Below are positions 20,780-29,691 of a stretch of 64,000 nt of DNA, one piece after another. The notes below the pieces were generated by a model. That model worked only from the letters and a program-made list of their open reading frames with translations. It made no database searches and was not told the origin of the DNA. This DNA comes from Campylobacter pinnipediorum subsp. caledonicus (GTDB lineage: Bacteria > Campylobacterota > Campylobacteria > Campylobacterales > Campylobacteraceae), in contig NZ_CP017258.1 in NCBI RefSeq assembly GCF_002022005.1, forward strand, positions 496,001 to 560,000, written 5' to 3'. The position numbers and the translations under genes were made by a program. Positions within the stretch are counted from its first letter, which is position 1; the number at the start of each line of letters is the position of its first letter.

Positions 20780-22282
20780 ATGGATGTTCGTACTGTTAAA
20801 ACTTTTCCACCTTTTGAGGGAGCTAGAGGAGGAGATGCTGAATTTGAAGGCACTTATAGAAAAGGTGAGCTTAGAGGCATTATTCAAATAAACCCTGATG
20901 GATGTGTGGCCTGTGGTATGTGTCGTAAAGTATGTCCAACCAATGCCATAGAAGGTGCGCCAAAAGTTGTTCATAAAATAGATCAAGATTTGTGTGTAGC
21001 CTGTGGTCAGTGTTTGATAAAATGTCCATTTGATGTTATAGAGCAGATGAGTTTTGTTGATGAGGTTATAGCTAAGCTAGATGAAAAAAGAATGTTTATG
21101 GTTGCCCATCCAGCACCTTCTGTAAGGGTTGCTTTGGCTGAGGAGTTTGGCGGAGAGCCAGGAGAACTTACTACAAATAAAATGTATAATGCATTAGAGC
21201 AAGTTGGCTTTAATCTTTATGATGTAAACTTTGCTGCAGACCATACTATACTTGAAGAGGGAACAGAGCTTGTTAAAAAGATTAAGTATTGGATTTTAGG
21301 TGAAAGAGATGAGGATTTAAATCATATGGCTTCTCATCCATTTCCACACTTTACAAGCTGCTGTCCTTCTTGGGTAAGAAATGCTGAAATTTTTCATCCT
21401 GAGCTAATTCCTCATATTTCAGGAGCAAAATCTCCAATTCAAATGGGCGGTCCTATGGCAAAGACTTGGGCGGCTAAGTTTATATGGGAACAAGATCCAA
21501 GAGATATTTATATGGTTTCTATTACTCCATGCACATCAAAGATATATGAGGCTAGTAGACCTGAGTTTAATTCAGCCTATAGATATCTAAAAGAAACAGG
21601 AGAAATTCCAGCAGATAGTGCTAGCTTTTCTGATATAGATGCTGTTTTAACATCAAGGGATTTGGCTGAGCTTTTTAGAAGAAAAGGGATAAATCCACTT
21701 GAAATGTCATCCGAATACCCAGAAAAGCCTACAAATGTTTATTCTGGTGGTGGAACAATATTTGGAAATAGTGGTGGTGTTATGGAATCAGCTTTAAGAA
21801 CTGCTTATTATATCCTATCAGGAGAAAATCTAGAAAATCCAGATATTGCATTGGTTAGAGGTCATAGTAATGACTTGGTTGAAGCTGTTATACCTATACC
21901 TTTAAAAGATTATGATGGAAAAATATTTGAGCTAAAAGTTGGGGTTGTAAACGGTGCTTCAAAAAATATAGACACTATACTAAAACATATTTCAGAAGAC
22001 AATAACAGATATCATTTTATAGAGGTTATGAACTGTCCTGGTGGATGTGTAAATGGCGGTGGTCAACCCGTTCAGCCTAAGAAAAATAAAACATATGTAA
22101 CTATGAGACAAGAAGGTCTTTATAAAGATGATAAGTTATGCCAAGATAAAAAAATAGCTGGCTCTCATCAAAATCCAAGCTGCGCCAAATCTTATGCTGA
22201 TTTAAATACTGAACCTATGGGAGAAGTCGCAGAAAAACTACTTCACACAAACGCTTACTTTAATAGAAAAAACTTTAACTAA
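20780..22282 (+). CDS. hydA: [FeFe]-hydrogenase, single chain with fused small-subunit domain
   Basis: 500 residues. Two [4Fe-4S] ferredoxin motifs use Cys42/45/48/52 and Cys72/75/78/82. The H-cluster motifs are TSCCPSW (192-198), TPCTSKIYE (249-257) and EVMNCPGGC (415-423) followed by GGGQP. After residue 432 comes a segment matching the small subunit encoded at 27180 (TMRQEGLYKDD through LLHTNAYFNRKN), so large and small subunits are fused. No Tat or Sec signal is present, so a cytoplasmic location is inferred. The L2 motif has Thr where Met is usual. Five or six bases separate a GGGGG ribosome site from the ATG. The paralogue at 25816 is split instead. Confidence 0.93.
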   Translation: MDVRTVKTFPPFEGARGGDAEFEGTYRKGELRGIIQINPDGCVACGMCRKVCPTNAIEGAPKVVHKIDQDLCVACGQCLIKCPFDVIEQMSFVDEVIAKLDEKRMFMVAHPAPSVRVALAEEFGGEPGELTTNKMYNALEQVGFNLYDVNFAADHTILEEGTELVKKIKYWILGERDEDLNHMASHPFPHFTSCCPSWVRNAEIFHPELIPHISGAKSPIQMGGPMAKTWAAKFIWEQDPRDIYMVSITPCTSKIYEASRPEFNSAYRYLKETGEIPADSASFSDIDAVLTSRDLAELFRRKGINPLEMSSEYPEKPTNVYSGGGTIFGNSGGVMESALRTAYYILSGENLENPDIALVRGHSNDLVEAVIPIPLKDYDGKIFELKVGVVNGASKNIDTILKHISEDNNRYHFIEVMNCPGGCVNGGGQPVQPKKNKTYVTMRQEGLYKDDKLCQDKKIAGSHQNPSCAKSYADLNTEPMGEVAEKLLHTNAYFNRKNFN

Positions 22283-22288
22283 GATCAA

Positions 22289-22319
22289 ACCCACTATAAT
22301 TAAAATTCTTATAGTGGGT
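22289..22319 (+). terminator. Terminator after the first hydrogenase gene
   Basis: Ten-base-pair stem ACCCACTATA/TATAGTGGGT followed by ATTTTTAG. It isolates this gene from torC transcriptionally. Confidence 0.85.
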
Positions 22320-22384
22320 ATTTTTAGTATTTTTAAATTCTTTATGTCTTATCCTTAACTAAGGTATTTTATATATGCAAAAAA

Positions 22385-22403
22385 TACATTTTTTCAAAAT
22401 GTA
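22385..22403. promoter_or_regulatory. Palindrome upstream of the TorC/TorA genes
   Basis: TACATTTT and AAAATGTA separated by TTC. Three TATAAT hexamers follow at 22429-22434, 22459-22464 and 22473-22478, so the palindrome sits where a regulator of the downstream operon could bind. The regulator is unknown. Confidence 0.4.
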
Positions 22404-22504
22404 ACAAAGTTGCATAAAAATAACATTTTATAATACCCTTTAATGCTATATAAAGCCTTATAATATTAGCATTATAATCTAATTATATTATTTAAGGATA
22501 TTGT

Positions 22505-23104
22505 ATGAAAAAATCTATGGCAAGTATACTTTTGATAGCTTGCTTTGCAAATGCCCAGCAGGGTTATTTAAGCAAACATGTTGAAATTTCAAAAGATGGT
22601 AATGTTATAGGTGTTGCTACAACTCTTACTCCTGTTGAGATTATTAGCGATAATAACGGGGTAGCAAATGTAAAAATAACAGGTTTTGTTAATGAAAACT
22701 ATCAAGAAAAATTAGTTCTTGATCCAGTTAAATACGAAGAATATGCTATTTTTAATACAGATGGAGAAAAAGCAACTTACGAAGGGGATATAAATCCATA
22801 TATAAAAAATAGTGGAAAGATAGAGGATGATTATGGTGAAATATGGCTAAAAGCTGAAATTTCATTTGATGTTCCAAAAGATTCTGTGGTATATGATCCA
22901 AACCCGCTTTATGCAAAAGCTAAAGGCTTGTATGAACAAACTTGTTCTGCATGTCATCATTTGCATGACACTACTGAATTCACCGTTGGTCAGTGGCCAG
23001 CAGCTATTGAAAGTATGGAGAGTGCTGGTTATATTGTTTTAGAGCCTAGCCAGCGTGATTTGATTACTAAATTTCTTCAGCATAACGCTAAAGATATAAA
23101 ATGA
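22505..23104 (+). CDS. Monohaem c-type cytochrome, TorC-like
   Basis: 199 residues with an N-terminal signal peptide (residues 1-17, MKKSMASILLIACFANA) and one haem-binding CSACHH near residues 146-151. The C-terminal ITKFLQHNA matches the end of cytochromes that feed TorA-type reductases; C. jejuni has a similar pair (Cj0265c and Cj0264c). It would carry electrons in the periplasm from the quinone pool to the adjacent reductase. The downstream gene starts 24 bases later with a strong AAGGAG site. Confidence 0.85.
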   Translation: MKKSMASILLIACFANAQQGYLSKHVEISKDGNVIGVATTLTPVEIISDNNGVANVKITGFVNENYQEKLVLDPVKYEEYAIFNTDGEKATYEGDINPYIKNSGKIEDDYGEIWLKAEISFDVPKDSVVYDPNPLYAKAKGLYEQTCSACHHLHDTTEFTVGQWPAAIESMESAGYIVLEPSQRDLITKFLQHNAKDIK

Positions 23105-23128
23105 GAACAACTCATAAAAGGAGAAAAT

Positions 23129-25585
23129 ATGAAAAGGCGAGATTTTTTAAAATTTAGTGGAGTTGCTGCTACTGCAGCACAAGCAAGTCGTATAGATGGT
23201 ATTACTGAAACTATTTTTGATAGCAAAAGAGTATTGGGGGTTAATCGTTTCGGACCTTTTTATGCAAATTTAAATAGCGATCAAATAGTAAGTGTGGATA
23301 GCTTTGAAGGCGATGCTTTTCCAAATACTATGAACAACTCACTACCTGATCGCATCCAAAACGAAAGCCGTGTGATGTATCCTTATGTAAGAAAAAGCTA
23401 CCTAGAAAAGAAAGGTCCAAGCAAATCCGAACTTCGTGGGCAAGATGAGTTTGTAAGGGTTAGTTGGGATGTGGCGCTTGATCTAGCTGCTAAGGCTCTA
23501 AAAGAAAATTTTGATAAATATGGCCCTGAGGCTATTTATGGTGAATGCTACTGGTGGGGCGGTAGTGGTAAGGTTAGCTGGGGAAGAACAGTTGCACATA
23601 GAATGCTAAATATCTTGGGTGGATATGTGGAAGAAACTGATGATTATTCAACAGGTGCTGGTATAGCCATAATGCCTTATGTTTTTGGTTCTACTACTGT
23701 TTATGATGCTCCTACACGCTGGGAAGCGATAGTAAAAGAGTGCAAAAACATTGTATTTTGGGGAACAGACCCTGTTCTTACAAATCAAATAGCAACAGGA
23801 GTTCCTACACACAATAACTACGAATACTTTACTAAAATCAAGGAGCTTAAGAAAACGGGCAAGATGACAATCACAAGCATTGATACTTATCGCAATAATA
23901 CAGCACGCTATTTAGAAAGTGATTATGTGCCAGTTCGCCCAAATACCGATACAGCAATGATGATAGGAATGTGTCATTATCTATATGAAAGTAAACTTTA
24001 TGATGAAAAATTTATAAAAAAATACACAGTTGGATTTAATAAATTTAAAGATTACTTTTTAGGCAAAAACGATGGCGTGGTTAAAGACTTAAAATGGGCC
24101 AGTGTTATATGTAATGTTTCTGTTGATAAATTAGAACAACTATGCCAAATGCTTGCAAAAGACAACTCTATACTAATAGCCGGTCGTGCATTGCAAAGAC
24201 AAGACCATGGAGAACAGACATTTTGGATGATAGCAACATTGTCAGCTATGCTAGGGCATATAGGTAAAGTCGGTGGTGGATTTGAGTTTAGCTTAGGTTA
24301 TAATGGTGGCGGTCCTAAGAGTATGATAGCGCCTGGACTAAAAGGTATGTCAGCTTTACCAAGTGAAAAATATACAACCCCTGATAGTCCATGGGTAAAA
24401 AATAAAAACTATACTATACCAACAAGTAGAAGTATTCAGTCTCTAGAAACCCCTGGTGTGGAGATAGATTTTAAAGGTCGCAAAATAAAACTACCTCATA
24501 TGAGAGTAGCATACAACGCAAGTGGTTCTATGTTTACACGTCATCAAGATATAAATCGTGCTGTTAAGGCATGGAAAAAACTTGATACAGTTATTACAGC
24601 AGAGCCTTTTTGGACAAGTTGTGCGAAATTTAGCGATATAGTATTGCCGGTTGCAATAGAAGGAGAAAGAACAGATATAAATAGTTCAAACTCAACAAAT
24701 GAATATATATTTGCAATGAAGCCTATTATCAAGCCTATGGGAGAGAGTAAGAGTGATTTTGAAATTTGTCGTGAAATTTGTAAGCGTTGGGGTATGGAAG
24801 AGACATTTACAGAGGGCAAAGATGAGCTAGCTTGGGTTAAAGAATTCTTTACTGATGCTATGGAGCAAGCAAAAGATTTAGGCTATCAAAATTTACCTAG
24901 TTTTGATGAGTTTTGGGAAAAAGGCTATGTTAGATTTGATAAAGAGGATGAGAGCAAGAAGTATTATACTAGACTTAAGTCTTATAGAGAAAATCCAAAT
25001 AAAAACAGATTAGGGACACCATCAGGAAAGATTGAACTCTATTCACCTGCTATAGCTAAGATGAACTATAAGGATTGTTTCGGACATCCTGCTTGGTTTG
25101 AGCCATTTGAGTGGTTGGGTGATAAAAAACAAGCTAAAAAATATCCGATAGCTATATCTAGTCCACACAGCCGTTTCCGCTTGCACTCTCAGCTTAACAA
25201 CTCTATCATAAGAGAGTATGCAGAGGTATCTGCTAGAGAGCCTATGATAATAAGCCCTAAAGCAGCGGAACAAAGAGGCATAAAAACTGGCGATATAGTT
25301 AGAGTGTTTAACGATAGAGGTGAAATTCTTTGTGGTGCGATAGTAAGCGATATAGCTCAAGATGATGTTGGAATTATTTGTGAGGGTGCTTGGTATGACC
25401 CTGAAGTTTGGGGTAAAAAAAGCTTATGTCAACACGGAAATATAAATGTCTTAACAAATGACAAAGGTTCAAGTAGTTTAGGACAAAGCAATTGCGCTCA
25501 TACATTACTAGTTCAAGTTGAAAAATACAAAGGAGTAGTAAGAGAAATTAGAGCGTTTGGTAAGCCAAAAATTTTAAATAAATAA
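23129..25585 (+). CDS. TorA/BisC-type molybdopterin reductase (TMAO/DMSO family)
   Basis: 818 residues of the DMSO reductase family. A Tat signal (KRRDFLKF at residues 2-9) sends the folded enzyme to the periplasm. DDYSTGAG at 171-178 carries the serine that ligates molybdenum in this family, and YWWGGSGKVSWGR near 141 lines the active site. Family members reduce TMAO, DMSO or biotin sulfoxide using bis-MGD; the substrate here is not determinable. It pairs with the upstream cytochrome and uses cofactor made with MobA (1-153). The weak hairpin at 25591-25614 follows. Confidence 0.92.
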   Translation: MKRRDFLKFSGVAATAAQASRIDGITETIFDSKRVLGVNRFGPFYANLNSDQIVSVDSFEGDAFPNTMNNSLPDRIQNESRVMYPYVRKSYLEKKGPSKSELRGQDEFVRVSWDVALDLAAKALKENFDKYGPEAIYGECYWWGGSGKVSWGRTVAHRMLNILGGYVEETDDYSTGAGIAIMPYVFGSTTVYDAPTRWEAIVKECKNIVFWGTDPVLTNQIATGVPTHNNYEYFTKIKELKKTGKMTITSIDTYRNNTARYLESDYVPVRPNTDTAMMIGMCHYLYESKLYDEKFIKKYTVGFNKFKDYFLGKNDGVVKDLKWASVICNVSVDKLEQLCQMLAKDNSILIAGRALQRQDHGEQTFWMIATLSAMLGHIGKVGGGFEFSLGYNGGGPKSMIAPGLKGMSALPSEKYTTPDSPWVKNKNYTIPTSRSIQSLETPGVEIDFKGRKIKLPHMRVAYNASGSMFTRHQDINRAVKAWKKLDTVITAEPFWTSCAKFSDIVLPVAIEGERTDINSSNSTNEYIFAMKPIIKPMGESKSDFEICREICKRWGMEETFTEGKDELAWVKEFFTDAMEQAKDLGYQNLPSFDEFWEKGYVRFDKEDESKKYYTRLKSYRENPNKNRLGTPSGKIELYSPAIAKMNYKDCFGHPAWFEPFEWLGDKKQAKKYPIAISSPHSRFRLHSQLNNSIIREYAEVSAREPMIISPKAAEQRGIKTGDIVRVFNDRGEILCGAIVSDIAQDDVGIICEGAWYDPEVWGKKSLCQHGNINVLTNDKGSSSLGQSNCAHTLLVQVEKYKGVVREIRAFGKPKILNK

Positions 25586-25590
25586 AATAC

Positions 25591-25614
25591 AAGAGAGGTA
25601 ATTTTATCTCTCTT
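25591..25614 (+). terminator. Possible terminator after the TorA-type gene
   Basis: Ten-base-pair stem AAGAGAGGTA/TATCTCTCTT (one G-U) with a four-base loop. The tail is AAATATTATTT rather than a clean T run, so efficiency is uncertain. Confidence 0.55.
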
Positions 25615-25815
25615 AAATATTATTTGTAAATTTTAAATAGCTACAAATAATTTTAAAATTAACTCTTTACACACATAGTTTATTCAAAACAATATTTTTT
25701 ATATTTTTTATTATCTTTTAAGGACAGTGTATATAATATTAAAAATATAATATTTTATTTAAATTTAAAGATTTGATTAAAATAGATTCTTAATATAGCC
25801 TAGGGGAGGTTTATT

Positions 25816-27165
25816 ATGGGTGTTTATACTGTAAAGACTTTTCCGCCTTCTGTAAATTCAAGAGGTGGTGATGCAGAGTTTGAAGGTACTTATAGAAAAG
25901 GTGAACTTAGGGGAATTATCCAAATCAATCAAGATGATTGTGTTGGATGTGATACCTGTAGCAAGTTTTGTCCTACTGAAGCCATAGATGGTTCGCTTGG
26001 TGTAGCGCATAAGATAGATCAAAACTTATGTGTAGCCTGTGGTCAGTGTTTGATTAATTGTCCATTTGGCGTTATAGAACAGATGAGTTTTGTTGATGAG
26101 GTTATAAAAAAGTTAGAAGATAAAAAGACTTTTGTGGTTGCTCATCCTGCACCTTCTGTAAGAGTGGCTTTAGCTGAAGAGTTTGGCGGAGAGCCAGGAG
26201 ATCTAACGATAAATAAAATGTATAATGCATTAGAAAAAGTTGGTTTTAATATGTATGATGTAAACTTTGCAGCAGACCATACCATACTTGAAGAGGGAAC
26301 AGAACTCATTAAAAAGATAAAATACTGGGTTTTGGGAGAAAGAAGCGATGATTTAAATCATATGGCAGCTCATCCTTTCCCGCATTTTACAAGTTGCTGT
26401 CCTGCATGGGTAAGAAATGCTGAAATTTTTCATCCTGAATTAATACCGCATATTTCAGGAGCAAAATCTCCGATTCAGATGGGCGGTCCTTTAGCTAAAA
26501 CATGGGCTGCCAAATTTATATGGGACAAAGACCCAAGAGATATTTTTATGGTTTCTATTACACCATGTACTGCAAAAATATTTGAAGCTAGTAGACCTGA
26601 GTTTGACTCAGCCTATAGATATCTAAAAGAAACAGGAGAAATACCAGCAGATACTGCTAGTTTTCCTGATATAGATGCTGTTTTAACAGCTAGGGATTTA
26701 GCTGAGCTTTTTAGAAGAAAAGGTATAAATCCACTTGAAATGTCAGCTGAGTATCCTGAAAAAGTTATGAATGTTTATTCTGGTGGTGGAACTATATTTG
26801 GTAATAGTGGTGGTGTTATGGAGGCCGCTTTAAGAACTGCTTATTATTTACTTTCAGGTCAAAATTTAAAAGATCCAGAGCTTACACCTGTTAGAGGTTA
26901 TGATAATGACTTAACACAAGCTGTTATCCCTATACCTTTAAAGGATTATGATGGTAAAATTCTTGAACTAAAAATTGCTGTTGTAAACGGGGCTTCAAGA
27001 AATCTTAGTACAATTATAAAACATATAACAAAAGATAGCAACAAATATCACTTTATAGAGGTTATGAATTGTCCTGGTGGATGTGTAAATGGTGGCGGTC
27101 AGCCTGTTCAAGCTATGGGTACTTCGTGGTTACATCCACTTTTACCACTTCCTTTAAGAGCATAG
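25816..27165 (+). CDS. hydA: [FeFe]-hydrogenase large subunit
   Basis: 449 residues, closely related to the first hydrogenase over its whole length. Two [4Fe-4S] motifs (CVGCDTCSKFC and CVACGQCLINC), L1 TSCCPAW, L2 TPCTAKIFE (Thr for the usual Met) and L3 EVMNCPGGC are all intact. The chain stops shortly after GGGQP with a short unrelated tail (MGTSWLHPLLPLPLRA), and the small-subunit domain is encoded separately 15 bases later. No signal sequence: it would be exported together with its Tat-bearing partner, as in Desulfovibrio periplasmic hydrogenase. A GGGGAGG-type ribosome site precedes the ATG. Confidence 0.93.
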   Translation: MGVYTVKTFPPSVNSRGGDAEFEGTYRKGELRGIIQINQDDCVGCDTCSKFCPTEAIDGSLGVAHKIDQNLCVACGQCLINCPFGVIEQMSFVDEVIKKLEDKKTFVVAHPAPSVRVALAEEFGGEPGDLTINKMYNALEKVGFNMYDVNFAADHTILEEGTELIKKIKYWVLGERSDDLNHMAAHPFPHFTSCCPAWVRNAEIFHPELIPHISGAKSPIQMGGPLAKTWAAKFIWDKDPRDIFMVSITPCTAKIFEASRPEFDSAYRYLKETGEIPADTASFPDIDAVLTARDLAELFRRKGINPLEMSAEYPEKVMNVYSGGGTIFGNSGGVMEAALRTAYYLLSGQNLKDPELTPVRGYDNDLTQAVIPIPLKDYDGKILELKIAVVNGASRNLSTIIKHITKDSNKYHFIEVMNCPGGCVNGGGQPVQAMGTSWLHPLLPLPLRA

Positions 27166-27179
27166 TAAAAGGATAGAAA

Positions 27180-27527
27180 ATGAGATATCAATATATAGAA
27201 AAACCGGTTGGAAAAATATTTTCAAGAAGAGATTTTTTAAAAGTTGGTGGTATTTGCACAGCTGTTGTAGCAATGAGCGGATATGCTATAACAGATATTA
27301 TTAAAAAGAGAAAAGCCTATATAGCAATGAGACAAAATGGCCTTTATAAGGATGATAAAAGATGTCAACAAATGAATATCACAAGTTCTCATCAAAATCC
27401 AAGTTGTGCTAAATCTTATGCTGATTTAAAAACAGAACCGATGGGTGAAATAGCAGAAAAGTTACTTCATACAAATGCTTATTTTGATCGTAAAAATTTG
27501 CTTTTAAAAGGAGTAAGTCATGCTTAG
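27180..27527 (+). CDS. hydB: [FeFe]-hydrogenase small subunit with Tat signal
   Basis: 115 residues. A twin-arginine signal FSRRDFLKVGG (residues 14-24) and hydrophobic stretch lead into the small-subunit domain with MRQNGLYKDDKRC and the C-terminal LLHTNAYFDRKN. Residues from about 47 onward match the C-terminus of the fused hydrogenase at 20780 almost residue for residue. The small subunit wraps the large one and directs the pair to the periplasm. It overlaps the cytochrome b gene by eight bases. Confidence 0.9.
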   Translation: MRYQYIEKPVGKIFSRRDFLKVGGICTAVVAMSGYAITDIIKKRKAYIAMRQNGLYKDDKRCQQMNITSSHQNPSCAKSYADLKTEPMGEIAEKLLHTNAYFDRKNLLLKGVSHA

Positions 27528-28203
27528 TAATCAAAGAGTTTTAAAATTCCCGTTGTCAGAAAAAGTTTTCCATAACCTAAATTTAGTAACATGGACAGGT
27601 CTTGCTGTTACTGGGATATTGATTTATTTTAAGTTAGTTGATGAAAAAATGTCTGAAATACTTATGGATTGGCATATAGGTATAGCTATTGTATTTACTA
27701 TGAATTTCTTTGGTTTTATGTTTTTGAATTTTGATAGATTTACATTAATGCTAAGAAATTTATTTATATGGGATAAAGATACTTTTGCTTGGTTTAAAAA
27801 CTTTGGTGGTTACCCAAGAAGACTTTTTGGTATAAAATTTGGACCAGAAGAAGTCGCCCCTCAAGGTAGATTTAATGCCGGACAAAAGGCAACTTATATT
27901 ATATTTATGTTTATGATATTTGCTCTTATCGTTACAGGTTGGCTACTTTATGCTTATCCAGCGGCAATTGGTAAAGTTGTTACTAAATGGATGTTTATAT
28001 TTCATGTTTGGGCCTCAATTTTAACAACTTTAATAGCTTTTTGTGCTCATATGCCACTAGCTTTAATAAATATTGAAGACTTTAAAGCTATGTTTAGATT
28101 TGGACCAGGAGATGTGCCTTTGGAAGATGCGCATCATCACGCCCCAAAATGGGTAAAGGAGGATTTAATATCTATTGACGGCAATCTAAAAACAATAAAA
28201 TAA
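27520..28203 (+). CDS. Cytochrome b subunit of the hydrogenase (cytochrome b561/FdnI-like)
   Basis: 227 residues with four predicted membrane spans (about 22-37, 53-70, 124-145 and 158-180). Histidines in VFHNLN, DWHIGI and FHVWAS, plus CAHMPL, are placed to bind two b haems. It would anchor the periplasmic hydrogenase and pass electrons from H2 to menaquinone. The translational overlap with the small subunit and the absence of a similar gene near the first hydrogenase tie it to the split enzyme. Confidence 0.87.
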   Translation: MLSNQRVLKFPLSEKVFHNLNLVTWTGLAVTGILIYFKLVDEKMSEILMDWHIGIAIVFTMNFFGFMFLNFDRFTLMLRNLFIWDKDTFAWFKNFGGYPRRLFGIKFGPEEVAPQGRFNAGQKATYIIFMFMIFALIVTGWLLYAYPAAIGKVVTKWMFIFHVWASILTTLIAFCAHMPLALINIEDFKAMFRFGPGDVPLEDAHHHAPKWVKEDLISIDGNLKTIK

Positions 28204-28218
28204 TAAGGAGAAAAATAT

Positions 28219-29691
28219 ATGTCATGGACAAGTGAGAGATATCAAAAAATAGTTGAATGGGTTAATAAGCACGAATATGAAAATTTCATAGATGAAGATG
28301 AGATACATAGTATTTTAGAAAAAACAAAGAATGCTAGCAAAGAAGAAGTAAGAGCTATAATAGCAAAAGCTAAACAAAATGCATCTAATGGGGCTATGCT
28401 TAGTCCTTATGAAACAGCTGTTTTATTGAATAACTCTCACGATGAGCTTTGGGAAGAAATTTTTGATGCAGCAACATGGGTAAAAACAGAGGTTTACGGC
28501 GATAGAATGGTATTATTCTCTCCTCTTTATATATCAAGCCCATGTGTAAACAACTGCAAATATTGTGGTTTTGCAGAGTCAAATACCGAGCATAATAAAA
28601 AAATATTGCGTGAAGAAGAGCTAAAAAATGAAGTAACTTCTATGCTCGATATGGGTCAAAAACGACTTGTTGCTGTTTATGGAGAACACCCAAAAAGTGA
28701 TCACAACTTTATAGCACAAAGTGTAAGAACTATTTATGGAGTTAAAAAAGGTAATTTAAGTATGCGTAGAGTAAATATAAACGCAGCTCCACTTTTTGAA
28801 GACGAATACAAGATAGTTCATAACGAAGGCATCGGAACATTTCAGGTTTTTCAAGAAACATACCACAGACAAACCTACAAAGAAAATCATCCAGAAAATA
28901 CACTAAAAGGTATTTATGATTGGCGTGTTTTTGCTCTTCATAGAGCATTAAAAGCCGGGCTTGATGATGTTGCGATAGGTGCTTTACTTGGTCTTTATGA
29001 TTATAAATTTGAAATTTTAGGATTATTGTTTCATGCGATGAGCTTGGAAAAATACTTTGGAATAGGACCTCATACAATATCTTTTCCTCGTATTAAAAAA
29101 GCATCTGGTGCAAATAACGATGATATGCCTTATGCTTTAGATGACGATGAGTTTTTAAGAGCTATTGCTATCATCCGCTTAATGTGTCCGTTTACAGGAA
29201 CGATACTTACAGCAAGAGAAGAGCCTGAGCTAAGGAACAAGGCTATTCAAAGATGTGGAATTTCTCAAATGGATGCTGGAACAAATATAGAAATTGGTGG
29301 ATATTCAAAAGATAACAAGATAGATGAGCTAAATAAACAACAATTTCAAATTGGCGATCATCGCTGTATAGATGAGTTTGTTATAAATGTTATGAAAAAA
29401 GATAGAATTCCAAGCTTTTGCACATCTTGTTATAGAGAAGGTAGAACTGGTGATCACTTTATGCCTTATGCAAAAAATGCAAAGATAAAATACCTTTGTC
29501 TTCCAAATGCTATTTTGACTTTAAAAGAGTATTTGCTTGATTATGGCTCAGAGGAGGCTAGAAATTTAGGCGAAAATGTTATAATTCCAAAATATTTAAA
29601 AGAGCTTGAACAAAATTTACCTCATATTGCAGAAAAAGTTAGAACACTTATAACTGCAATGGAAAACGGAGAAAGAGATTGTCATCTTTAG
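28219..29691 (+). CDS. hydG: [FeFe]-hydrogenase maturase HydG
   Basis: 490 residues. Radical SAM motif CVNNCKYC (CX3CX2C) near residue 109 and the C-terminal auxiliary cluster motif FCTSCYREG with a third cysteine in YLCLPNA about 22 residues later identify HydG, the tyrosine lyase that makes the CO and CN ligands of the H-cluster. It lies 15 bases after the cytochrome b gene in the same operon and overlaps hydE by 13 bases. Confidence 0.97.
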   Translation: MSWTSERYQKIVEWVNKHEYENFIDEDEIHSILEKTKNASKEEVRAIIAKAKQNASNGAMLSPYETAVLLNNSHDELWEEIFDAATWVKTEVYGDRMVLFSPLYISSPCVNNCKYCGFAESNTEHNKKILREEELKNEVTSMLDMGQKRLVAVYGEHPKSDHNFIAQSVRTIYGVKKGNLSMRRVNINAAPLFEDEYKIVHNEGIGTFQVFQETYHRQTYKENHPENTLKGIYDWRVFALHRALKAGLDDVAIGALLGLYDYKFEILGLLFHAMSLEKYFGIGPHTISFPRIKKASGANNDDMPYALDDDEFLRAIAIIRLMCPFTGTILTAREEPELRNKAIQRCGISQMDAGTNIEIGGYSKDNKIDELNKQQFQIGDHRCIDEFVINVMKKDRIPSFCTSCYREGRTGDHFMPYAKNAKIKYLCLPNAILTLKEYLLDYGSEEARNLGENVIIPKYLKELEQNLPHIAEKVRTLITAMENGERDCHL

